Source: Methanobacterium sp.
Lineage (GTDB): Archaea; Methanobacteriota; Methanobacteria; Methanobacteriales; Methanobacteriaceae
DNA: 37,192 bases
Direction: 5' to 3'
NCBI GenBank assembly: GCA_030017655.1
Contig: JASEIM010000004.1
Coordinates: forward strand, 74,526 to 111,717
The notes beneath the pieces are model-generated. The model was not told where the DNA came from. It searched no databases and saw only the letters and a program-made list of their open reading frames with translations. The translations under genes were made by a program, and so were the position numbers. Shown one piece after another: positions 8,452 through 16,152 of this stretch (its first letter is position 1; each line of letters starts with the position of its first letter).

Positions 8452-10038
8452 TCAACTTTTCAAGTAATAAATTCTTAAATTGGGAATAGTTCCGTTGGTT
8501 ATTTCTTTAAAGTCCTTTGAAAGGTAATTATTATACTTTGACGTTCCCCAAACCAGATAATAATCAATATTATTGCTTTCTAATTCATTCTTTAATTCAT
8601 TGTATTTAATGGTTTTTTTTGGCTTTCCGTAATATTTGTTTTTAGTATAAAATGCGATAATATCTGATTCTATGAAGTTATCATTGGATGCTATATTTCC
8701 ATGAAAATTATAATCATTTTTTAGTTTTTCACTTAAATTATAAATATAAAAATCTGATTCAATATTAAAATCCAGGATTAAACCATTAATTGGACCCATA
8801 ATGAAAGATAGTATCAAAAATAATAGTAGAATGTTTTTCTGAACATTGTTCAAATAATTCATTTTAAATAGCAGACTAAGTACATAACCCCCTAAAATTA
8901 ATAACAAAACATTAACTAACCATAAATATCTTTCTTGAATGTAAATTAGGAGGTATCCTCCGGCATATAATAACATGGTTACTATTAGATAAATTAATTT
9001 ATCTTTTGAATTAGTATCTATTTTTGATTTAGTAATGAGGAAGATAGGGGCAATAATTATTATAATAGAAAGTACAGAGAACAATTCAATAATAATTGAA
9101 AATTTAAATATATTTTTAAAAATAATGTTTATCTGGTACTTTAAATAGTCCCATGATTCAAAAGGACTCCATGATTTCATTTTAAAGTAGGACGGATCCT
9201 CCCATGCACTAACAGCAGACTCATTCGGAGGTTTTATAAGTCCAATATAATCTAAATAATGAATTTCTTGTGATTCTGGCCCCACATAGCCATAATTATA
9301 TTCTCCAGTAGTCCCTGTTGTTATTTTTCCATATTTATCGCTTATTAAGCCAATCCATACGCCGCTGATCATAGAGAAAATTATTAATCCTATAAACAGA
9401 TTTTTTAATATTCTGTTCTTCTTTTTTTTATCTATGCCTTTGAAGTAGAAAAATAAGTTAAATAGTATGAAATGGGCTAAAAAGAAGGGTAAAGCATAGC
9501 TTTTACTTAAATAAGCTAAAGCTCCTGTAATTCCGCACATTAAACCGTTAAATTTGTTGTCTGGATATTTAGGATTGAATATGAAGTATAAATAGTAAAC
9601 AAGGATGCATGTAACCAGTAAGTCAGGTGTAGTTATGAAAAATGAAAAATAAATTATAAGGGGGATTAAAGAAAATAGCGTTACTCTTTTAATTGTATTT
9701 TCTATTTCAAAATTGTCTATTAATAATTTTACTCCCATTATAGTAAAAAATCCAGTAATTAATGAAAGTAATTTCATCAAATAAACTGAATTAAAGGAAT
9801 TCGAGCTAAAAAGTAATAATGGAGCCATTAACCATGATAAGAGTGGTCCCCAGTATCCGTTAATTGCATTATGTATATCTCCGCTGATATATTTTTGAGC
9901 AATACTGATATAAGAAATTCCATCAGTACTTAGGATATATTGATAATTATTTATTAGAATTAGCCCTATCAGTGAGTATAAAATGAGCACAAGGATGATA
10001 TCCAGATTATTTCTGATTTTAAAATTAATTGCATTCAT
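8452..10038 (-). CDS. GT-C membrane glycosyltransferase, tandem copy 1
   Basis: A 528-residue paralogue of the gene immediately downstream, same strand. It has the same architecture: N-terminal helix, loop 1 with STDGISYISIAQKYISGDIH, about eleven membrane segments, and a soluble tail ending YYLKS. The start ATG is preceded by ATAGTGATAC. The loop after the conserved half differs most from the partner: EYNYGYVGPESQEIHYLDYIG here against EYNHNVFGPGSQGHYEYYIG. This external loop is where acceptor or donor specificity could differ (inference). The two genes probably form one transcript, followed by coaD. Family assignment rests on topology and loop-1 pattern; donor and acceptor cannot be read. 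Confidence 0.78.
   Translation of the reverse strand: MNAINFKIRNNLDIILVLILYSLIGLILINNYQYILSTDGISYISIAQKYISGDIHNAINGYWGPLLSWLMAPLLLFSSNSFNSVYLMKLLSLITGFFTIMGVKLLIDNFEIENTIKRVTLFSLIPLIIYFSFFITTPDLLVTCILVYYLYFIFNPKYPDNKFNGLMCGITGALAYLSKSYALPFFLAHFILFNLFFYFKGIDKKKKNRILKNLFIGLIIFSMISGVWIGLISDKYGKITTGTTGEYNYGYVGPESQEIHYLDYIGLIKPPNESAVSAWEDPSYFKMKSWSPFESWDYLKYQINIIFKNIFKFSIIIELFSVLSIIIIIAPIFLITKSKIDTNSKDKLIYLIVTMLLYAGGYLLIYIQERYLWLVNVLLLILGGYVLSLLFKMNYLNNVQKNILLLFLILSFIMGPINGLILDFNIESDFYIYNLSEKLKNDYNFHGNIASNDNFIESDIIAFYTKNKYYGKPKKTIKYNELKNELESNNIDYYLVWGTSKYNNYLSKDFKEITNGTIPNLRIYYLKS
9339..9904 (-). repeat. Near-identical tract shared by tandem GT-C genes, copy in gene 1
   Basis: Partner of 7729-8294. 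A second, shorter matching tract lies at the 3' ends of the two genes (6881-6940 against 8482-8541, 60 bases identical by eye). The identical blocks alternate with diverged blocks, which is a mosaic pattern and not simple recent duplication. Confidence 0.92.
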
Positions 10039-10115
10039 CGTATCACTATAATAATTACTTGAGGGTTTTGAAAAGATTTTCAGTTATTGTTATTATATCT
10101 TAAATTAAATTATAA

Positions 10116-11678
10116 ATGATGCTGATTGAACAGAATGTGGTGATAAAAGATCCAAGAAAAGTGGATTTAAGGTTTGCATCGTGCTATCCTAATCTGTATA
10201 AGGCTGCAATGTCTTCTCTTGGTTTTCATATTATATATGATTTCCTAAATTCAAGGGAAGACATATACTGTGAACGGGTAGTTTATCCCTATTTTGAAAG
10301 CCTGGAATCAAACAGCAAGCTCTCTGATTTTGATATAGTGGGATTTTCACTTCAATATGAGCAGGATTATTTTAATGTACTTAGAATGTTGAATAAGGCA
10401 GGTATAGAAATTAGTAAAGAAAATAGAACTTCTGATGATCCTTTTATTATAGCGGGAGGGCCTTCAGCAACTTCTAATCCTCTTCCAATGAGCAAATTCA
10501 TTGACCTTTTTATAATTGGAGAAGCAGAAGCAGTTCTTGATGAAGTTATTGATATTTATATGGAACTTGATGATCCTAAAAAAGAGATTGAAGCATTTTT
10601 AGATATAAAGGGTGTTTATATTCCTGATAACCCTGCTAAAATAGCCATAGTCAAAAATATGGATGATGCATGGCACCCGATAAGGCAGGTTGTCCCAAAA
10701 ACGGATGATAAGAGATTTATACCTGCATTTGGAGATGCATTTCTTCTTGGAGTTTCTCGTGGATGTACAAGAGGGTGCCGTTTTTGCATGGCAGGGTGTA
10801 TTTATCGCCCCAGAAGAGAAACATCCTTAAATAAGCTCTTTAAAATTGCTGAAAAAGGTAGAAAAGCCACAGGTCTTGAAAAAATAGCACTTATTGGGGC
10901 AGATGTTTCTGGATATTCTAAAATAGAAGAACTATGTGAAGGTCTTCTTGAGAGGGAATTCAGAATAACAAGCCCTTCAATGAGAATAGAAGCTATAACG
11001 GAAAATTTGATAAATATACTGCACAGAAGTGGTCTTAAAACCATGACCATAGCTCCGGAATCTACATGGAACTTAAGGAATGTTTTAAATAAACCTATAA
11101 AGGATGAAGAGATTTTAAATGTTATGGAAATGGCTTTTAAGAGGAATATGAATGTTAAACTTTATTTTCTGGTTGGGTTACCTACAGAAACCATGAATGA
11201 TGTTAAAGATATGGTTGAGTTTATAAAATATTTAAATAAAATCTCAGAGAAGAAGAATAGGGTTAAAATAAGCATAAATCCATTCGTTCCAAAGCCACAT
11301 ACTCCATTTCAATGGGAGAGCTTTAATATGGCCGATTTAGAGATTAAATATAAATATTTAAATGAAAATCTCAAAAGAATATCTTTAAAAGTAGAGGATC
11401 TAAAGGGGGCCTTTATACAACATATACTCTCTGTGGGAAATGCTGATATGGGAGATATGATTGAGAAAACCTATAAAAAGAAGCTTAAGTTTAGAGATTG
11501 GGAAAATATCCATATTAAATGGAATTTAGAAGATGAATTACCCTGGAAAAATATAGATACGGGTATAACCAATGAATTTTTAAAACAGGAATATAAAAAA
11601 GCTTTTAAAGGCAGTATAACTCCATGGTGCGAAGTATTTGGATGTTATAAATGTGGTGCTTGCCCAGATAAATTATAA
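10116..11678 (+). CDS. Radical SAM protein with B12-binding-like N-terminal domain
   Basis: A 520-residue protein. Residues about 15-190 form a Rossmann-like domain (FASCYPNLYKAAMSSLG, IVGFSLQYEQDYFNVL, FIIAGGPSATSNPLP), the cobalamin-binding-type region found before many radical SAM cores, although no DxHxxG cobalamin-ligand motif is seen. The core follows with C217-x3-C221-x2-C224 (CTRGCRFC), which binds the 4Fe-4S cluster that cleaves S-adenosylmethionine. The end has four more cysteines (C505, C510, C513, C516), probably a second metal site. It resembles the MJ_0865-type family of methanogens, whose substrate I do not know. It stands alone, divergent from the tandem GT-C genes, with about 500 bases of non-coding sequence after it. 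Confidence 0.85.
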   Translation: MMLIEQNVVIKDPRKVDLRFASCYPNLYKAAMSSLGFHIIYDFLNSREDIYCERVVYPYFESLESNSKLSDFDIVGFSLQYEQDYFNVLRMLNKAGIEISKENRTSDDPFIIAGGPSATSNPLPMSKFIDLFIIGEAEAVLDEVIDIYMELDDPKKEIEAFLDIKGVYIPDNPAKIAIVKNMDDAWHPIRQVVPKTDDKRFIPAFGDAFLLGVSRGCTRGCRFCMAGCIYRPRRETSLNKLFKIAEKGRKATGLEKIALIGADVSGYSKIEELCEGLLEREFRITSPSMRIEAITENLINILHRSGLKTMTIAPESTWNLRNVLNKPIKDEEILNVMEMAFKRNMNVKLYFLVGLPTETMNDVKDMVEFIKYLNKISEKKNRVKISINPFVPKPHTPFQWESFNMADLEIKYKYLNENLKRISLKVEDLKGAFIQHILSVGNADMGDMIEKTYKKKLKFRDWENIHIKWNLEDELPWKNIDTGITNEFLKQEYKKAFKGSITPWCEVFGCYKCGACPDKL

Positions 11679-12096
11679 TAGATTCAATTGAATGATGGAT
11701 AATTCAGCTGTAAATTTATATTAAAGTATTATAATATGTTTAATTTAATTTTAGGAGTCAATAATGAAATTTTAGATTATATTAATGAATATAAATACTT
11801 TTAATTTATTCTATTGTATTTTAAAACAAATAGTTAATAGAAAAAACTTACTTTTAAATCTTATTTTGCCTTAAGTTGATAATATCGGATAAAATCATTT
11901 TAAAATGGATATTTTCCAGCATATATAGTTTTATTTTGCCCCTATTTTTATAATAAATGTCTAATCAAATTTAAGTTATTTCAAGACAAAATAGCCTGCA
12001 TGTATTTGTAATTATTAATTTAAAAGAGCTTTTCAACAGGCTTAAATAAAAAAAACGAACCTATGGGTGGGATATTTTAAAAAACAGAGCAAAGAA
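11679..12096. other. AT-rich intergenic stretch, no gene seen
   Basis: About 420 bases without a credible reading frame in any direction. The only structure noticed is a spaced inverted repeat, AGCCTG near 11993 and CAGGCT near 12039. The promoter of the following secreted protein gene lies just after it. The length of the leader region suggests regulation of the cell-wall gene, but no operator can be named. Confidence 0.6.
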
Positions 12097-12105
12097 TTTA
12101 TATAT
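12097..12105 (+). promoter_or_regulatory. TATA box of the pseudomurein-binding protein gene
   Basis: TTTATATAT preceded by purine-rich AAAGAA (BRE-like). A start of transcription about 25 bases further on, near 12130, would leave a short leader containing GGAGG at 12148-12152. Confidence 0.6.
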
Positions 12106-12182
12106 TATGTAGTAAAATTCTTCACCATATCCTGGAATTCAGGTTCGGAGGCGATACAATTAAACAAATAAAAATTATTGTA

Positions 12183-13508
12183 ATGCTTTTAATTGTTTTT
12201 TCTGCCGTTTTAATGAATGCAAATGATACCTTTGTGGTTGAAGCAAACAATCAACCTGCAGAAAACTTAAACCATTACGTAAATGTCCAGGCAGCTCAAT
12301 TAACATCAACTGGTAATTCTTACAGTTTATACCAGATTGAAGAAGCTGCAAAAAGAGTTAAGGCGTTCATAGAAACTAATAAAAAACTTCCTAATTATGT
12401 TACAATTAACAATAAACAGGTAAAAATGCCTGATTTCATGTATTTGCTTGTAACTGCAACTTCAAATATTAGCAGCGGAAATATGGGCTTTATAAGCCAA
12501 TACAGTTTCCAGAATCCTTCAAGTAGCGTGGAAGAGCTTAGGAGTGGAAATGTATATAAAACTGAATATCTTAATCTGGCAAAACAAATAAAAACTAGCA
12601 TGGAATCCGGCGGTGCTGCACCAGCATATACACAATCATCTTTAGGAAAGATCAGGTATGAATCCTTGATTTACTTGTATTCAAGGATAGTGAACTTTTA
12701 CGGTCAAAATAAGGTTCTACCTAATTATGCATCTGTAAATGCATGGACAGGGCCTATAATCAGTTCTCCAACAAGCCCAGCACCTGTTACAGCATCCAAA
12801 ATGGAAGTTATTGTTACTGGAACTGGGGGAGATGTAACCAGAAATTCATATATTAAGAATAATGTTCCCAGCAGCCAGATAACCAGTCAAGTGTATTCTC
12901 TGGCCAAATCGGGCACTCCGATGGTTACATTTGGTAATGGAACCGGCCCAAAAGTAATGATTATTGCGGGAGTGCATGGAAACGAACTTCCAGCCCAGAT
13001 AGCGGCCATGAAGATGATTAACTATCTGAATGGAAACTCTATTAAGGGAACAGTTTACATTGTTCCATTTGCAGCTCCATCCAGTACTGCGCAGAACATC
13101 CGTTTATGGAATGGTAAAAACCTTAACAGCGTGGCAAATGTTGCTGGAACTCCAAGTAACCAGATAATAAATAAAGCAAAAGGTTTACAGGTAAATGCCC
13201 TTGGAGATTTCCATTCTACACAACCGGGCGGTTTTCCGGGTAAAAACAGTGTTTTATGTACAAAATCTCCTACATATGAAAGCTATAATATTGCTAAATA
13301 TGTTAGCTCTCAAACAGGGTCTGCATTGATTGTTTATAACCAAGCAGGAGCAGAATACCCGGGAGCAGTGGAAGATGTATCTAATTTAGCCAGAATTCCG
13401 GCTATAACTGGTGAAGTTCTATCATCTCATGGTGTTGTGGCATCGGGAAGTGTTGATAAGTCTTACAGTCAGATGATGGCTTTTTTAAGATATAAAGCCA
13501 TTGTTTAA
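12183..13508 (+). CDS. Secreted pseudomurein-binding protein with M14-like zinc hydrolase domain
   Basis: A 441-residue wall-facing protein. After a signal peptide, residues 52-89 (EEAAKRVKAFIETNKKLPNYV) and about 150-190 (SRIVNFYGQNKVLPNYA) match pseudomurein-binding repeats (PF09373). From about residue 245 a domain of the AstE/aspartoacylase/M14 class follows: GVHGNE gives zinc ligands His265 and Glu268, GDFHST gives His344, and ITGEV gives a candidate catalytic Glu411. This suggests an amidase or carboxypeptidase acting on pseudomurein peptides (inference). The first ATG (12183) leaves no positively charged signal-peptide start. Reading back in frame from ATT at 12159 adds KQIKIIV and puts GGAGG (12148-12152) at normal distance, so the true start may be the rare codon ATT. 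Confidence 0.82.
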   Translation: MLLIVFSAVLMNANDTFVVEANNQPAENLNHYVNVQAAQLTSTGNSYSLYQIEEAAKRVKAFIETNKKLPNYVTINNKQVKMPDFMYLLVTATSNISSGNMGFISQYSFQNPSSSVEELRSGNVYKTEYLNLAKQIKTSMESGGAAPAYTQSSLGKIRYESLIYLYSRIVNFYGQNKVLPNYASVNAWTGPIISSPTSPAPVTASKMEVIVTGTGGDVTRNSYIKNNVPSSQITSQVYSLAKSGTPMVTFGNGTGPKVMIIAGVHGNELPAQIAAMKMINYLNGNSIKGTVYIVPFAAPSSTAQNIRLWNGKNLNSVANVAGTPSNQIINKAKGLQVNALGDFHSTQPGGFPGKNSVLCTKSPTYESYNIAKYVSSQTGSALIVYNQAGAEYPGAVEDVSNLARIPAITGEVLSSHGVVASGSVDKSYSQMMAFLRYKAIV

Positions 13509-13546
13509 TTTATTTTTTTATTTTTACTTTTTTTATATGTCTATTA
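13509..13546 (+). terminator. T-rich archaeal terminator
   Basis: Several runs of T (six to eight bases) directly after the stop codon of the pseudomurein-binding protein gene. Oligo-T tracts without a hairpin are the usual archaeal termination signal. The rest of the gap to 13773 is AT-rich; a TATA-like TTATATATG lies near 13702. Confidence 0.5.
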
Positions 13547-13773
13547 GTTAAGAAGGTAAATAATCAGGTATTAAAACAGTAATATCATAAAATAATCATT
13601 TTTTATTAATTTGAGACTAAAATTAGCTATTAATTAATAACAATTTTTTTAAATAATACTAGTGAATTTTATAAATGAACAGGATAATACAAATATATTC
13701 TTATTATATATGATCTAGATATGAATTGACACTGATTTAATTTATTAAATTAATTTATTGATTTAGTGATACT

Positions 13774-14889
13774 ATGTTTCAACCAGCTAAGAGATGTAAA
13801 TCAATACAACTTTCAGAAATAAGAAAAATGTTTGAACTCACACCAGAAAATGCTATTAATCTCAGTTTAGGTGAACCCGATTTTGACACCCCTGAACATA
13901 TTAGAGAAGCTGTAAAACAGGCTTTAGATGAGGGATTTACTCATTATACTTCAAATAACGGTATTCTGGAACTTAGAGAGGCCATATCTTGCAAACTTGC
14001 CGATGAAAATAAAATAGAAACAGATCCAGATAACATAACAGTAACAGTTGGAGCAAGTCAAGCACTTTATATCAGTCTCCAGGCGCTGGTGAATAAAGGA
14101 GATGAAGTTTTAATCCCAGATCCAGGATTTCTTTCATATGATGCATTTGTGAAACTTGCAGAAGGCGAAATAGTTCCAATAAGCCTTAAAGAAGAAAATG
14201 AATTTCAAATGACTGCAGATGATGTGCTTGATAAAATTACTGATAAAACAAAAGCAATAATTATGAATTCTCCTGCAAATCCAACTGGTGCAGTGATGCA
14301 GAAACAAGATATTAAAGGTATAGCTGAAATAGCAGAAGATCATAACATATATTTGATATCTGATGAAGTTTATGAAAAGATAATTTATGAAGGAAAGCAT
14401 TACAGCCCTGGAAGATACACAGACAATGCAATAACTATAAATGCATTCTCAAAGACCTATGCAATGACAGGATTTAGAGTAGGATACATTGCTGCAAAGC
14501 CAGAGATAACTGAAGAACTTTTGAAGGTTCATCAGTATAATGTTGCATGTGCCAGCTCATTATCTCAAATAGCAGGGCTTGAAGCATTAACAGGCCCACA
14601 AGAATGCGTCGGGGAAATGGTGGCAGAATTTAAAAGAAGAAGAGACTTAATAGTTAAAAGAATTAATGAAATGGGAATACCATTTAAAGCTCCTAAAGGA
14701 GCATTTTATGCATTCCCAAAGGTTGATAATTCATCTGAATTTGTTAATGAAGCATTAAATGTAGGTGTGATAATTGTTAATGGTGCAAGCTTTGGAAAAT
14801 GTGGAGAAGGACACTTCAGAATATCATACGCAGCGGCATACGAAAAATTATCTGAAGCCATGAACAGATTGGAAACCATTGATATTTAA
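13774..14889 (+). CDS. Class I PLP-dependent aminotransferase (aspartate aminotransferase-like)
   Basis: A 371-residue cytosolic enzyme of fold type I. Visible family elements are the N-terminal INLSLGEPDFDTPEHI, the cofactor contact VTVGASQALYI, the substrate and phosphate contact NSPANPTGAV, and the Schiff-base lysine Lys227 in NAFSKTYAMTGFRVGY. The end carries FRISYAAAYEKL, whose Arg binds the substrate alpha-carboxylate. It is probably an aspartate/aromatic-type aminotransferase of amino acid synthesis; donor specificity cannot be read. A GTGAT ribosome binding site precedes the ATG. It is 124 bases upstream of the XRE-cupin gene on the same strand but has its own AT-rich gap, so co-transcription is uncertain. 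Confidence 0.9.
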   Translation: MFQPAKRCKSIQLSEIRKMFELTPENAINLSLGEPDFDTPEHIREAVKQALDEGFTHYTSNNGILELREAISCKLADENKIETDPDNITVTVGASQALYISLQALVNKGDEVLIPDPGFLSYDAFVKLAEGEIVPISLKEENEFQMTADDVLDKITDKTKAIIMNSPANPTGAVMQKQDIKGIAEIAEDHNIYLISDEVYEKIIYEGKHYSPGRYTDNAITINAFSKTYAMTGFRVGYIAAKPEITEELLKVHQYNVACASSLSQIAGLEALTGPQECVGEMVAEFKRRRDLIVKRINEMGIPFKAPKGAFYAFPKVDNSSEFVNEALNVGVIIVNGASFGKCGEGHFRISYAAAYEKLSEAMNRLETIDI

Positions 14890-15013
14890 AGATTTAAACA
14901 TAATTTAGTTGATAAATACTAGATTTATATTAACTAAAATTTCATTTAGATATATTAAAAAAGTATTAGGATTTATTTAAACTATTAAAACTAAATTTGA
15001 GGGGAAATATTCA

Positions 15014-15592
15014 ATGTCAGAAGAAAATAAACTTGGAGCAAAAGTAAGACAAATAAGAGAAAACAAGGAAATGTCTGTTGAAGAACTGGCATCTCAAAGT
15101 CAGTGCAGCAGTAAAATTATAGAAAATATTGAAAGTGGAAAATTAATACCATCTCTTACACCACTTATAAAGATAGCGAGGGCTTTAGGGGTTCGTTTAG
15201 GCACATTTCTCGATGATCATCCTCAAACAGGGCCTGTAATGGTAAAATCGGGAGAGTCTGAGCAGGTGATACATTTTTCTGGAAAAGAAGATCATCCGCA
15301 CACCAGTGCGCTTGATTTCTATCCGCTGGCCTCTGGAAAGGCAGATAGGCACATGGAACCTTTTATTATCGATGTTCACCCCCCTGAAACAGAGGATTAC
15401 AAATTATCATCCCATGAGGGAGAAGAGTTTATTTATGTGATGGATGGAGAAATTGAGATATTATACGGTCAGGATAGATATCTGGTTTCTGCAGGAGATA
15501 GCATTTATTATGACTCAATTGTACCTCATGATCTCCATGCATATGGTGGTGAAGATGCAAAGATTCTTGCAGTGGTTTACACACCATTTTGA
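15014..15592 (+). CDS. XRE-family regulator with C-terminal cupin domain
   Basis: A 192-residue protein. Residues about 8-62 form a helix-turn-helix (KVRQIRENKEMSVEELASQS...IENIESGKLIPSLTPLIKIARALGV), and residues about 110-190 a cupin barrel with HEGEEFIYVMDGEIEI and GDSIYYDSIVPHDLHAYG. The cupin presumably senses a small molecule. The ATG follows GAGGGGAAAT. The next two genes on the strand are an acyl-CoA thioesterase and an acyl-CoA ligase. This trio suggests that the protein controls acyl-CoA or organic acid use and perhaps its own operon (inference). It is complete with normal length. Confidence 0.9.
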   Translation: MSEENKLGAKVRQIRENKEMSVEELASQSQCSSKIIENIESGKLIPSLTPLIKIARALGVRLGTFLDDHPQTGPVMVKSGESEQVIHFSGKEDHPHTSALDFYPLASGKADRHMEPFIIDVHPPETEDYKLSSHEGEEFIYVMDGEIEILYGQDRYLVSAGDSIYYDSIVPHDLHAYGGEDAKILAVVYTPF

Positions 15593-15601
15593 TCAAATTA
15601 A

Positions 15602-15632
15602 ATCAGGAGATGAATTAAAGTTTATAGGGACA
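15602..15632 (+). repeat. Decayed copy of the thioesterase ribosome binding site and start
   Basis: Matches 15698-15731, the real translation start region of the thioesterase gene: both hold AGGAGATGAATT followed by GTTTATAG-GACA. The copy has a 3-base gap and lacks the ATG, so it cannot start the protein. It lies 9 bases after the XRE-cupin stop. An inverted repeat, AGTTTA and TAAACT, sits between the copies near 15649-15667. Confidence 0.7.
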
Positions 15633-15716
15633 TTTCAATGATTTTTTAGTTTAAATACGCTAAACTGTTAATTATGGAAATTTATAATCAATAATCAATC
15701 AGGAGATGAATTTTTA

Positions 15717-16130
15717 ATGTTTATAGAGACAGTAACACCACGATTCGGAGATGCAGACGGACTTCGCCATATAAACAATATAGCGCTTGTAGAATGGTTT
15801 GAAGTCGGAAGAAATCCAATATTTCGAATGTTTACACCAGATCTCGATTTAAGTTATGAAAAATGGAAATTAATCCTTGTCAGGACTGAATTTGACTATT
15901 TAGGTCAGATGTATTATGGAAAAGATGTAGAAATAAGAAATTACATAACGCATATTGGTAATTCCTCTTTTACAATAGGTCATGAGGCCTGGCAGGACGG
16001 AGAACTTAAAGCTAAAGGAAAAGCAGTACTTGTACACTTTGATTTTATTAATCAAAAAGCAGTGCCTATTCCCGGATCTATAAGGTCTCAACTAAAAGAA
16101 CATTTGGTAATTGAAGAAAATTCTAAATAA
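15717..16130 (+). CDS. Acyl-CoA thioesterase, hotdog fold (4HBT family)
   Basis: A 137-residue hotdog protein that hydrolyses acyl-CoA thioesters. The N-terminus reads VTPRFGDADGLRHINNIALVEWFEVGRN (residues about 6-33 with small interruptions), the 4HBT active-site helix with its conserved Asp and the H-x-N that follows. Strand residues later include VRTEFDYLGQMYYGKDVEI. AGGAGATGA lies seven bases before the ATG. It is followed 22 bases later by an acyl-CoA ligase gene and preceded by the XRE-cupin gene. Ligase plus thioesterase in one operon may form a coupled activation and release pair, or the thioesterase may prevent CoA trapping. Confidence 0.88.
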   Translation: MFIETVTPRFGDADGLRHINNIALVEWFEVGRNPIFRMFTPDLDLSYEKWKLILVRTEFDYLGQMYYGKDVEIRNYITHIGNSSFTIGHEAWQDGELKAKGKAVLVHFDFINQKAVPIPGSIRSQLKEHLVIEENSK

Positions 16131-16152
16131 ATGATTATTAAGGGGGATTTAA

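Noticed and set aside
14134..14400. 88-codon minus-strand frame within the first aminotransferase gene
   Set aside because: Antisense to a fully conserved aminotransferase; rich in Cys, Phe and Ile as expected for reversed AT-rich codons.
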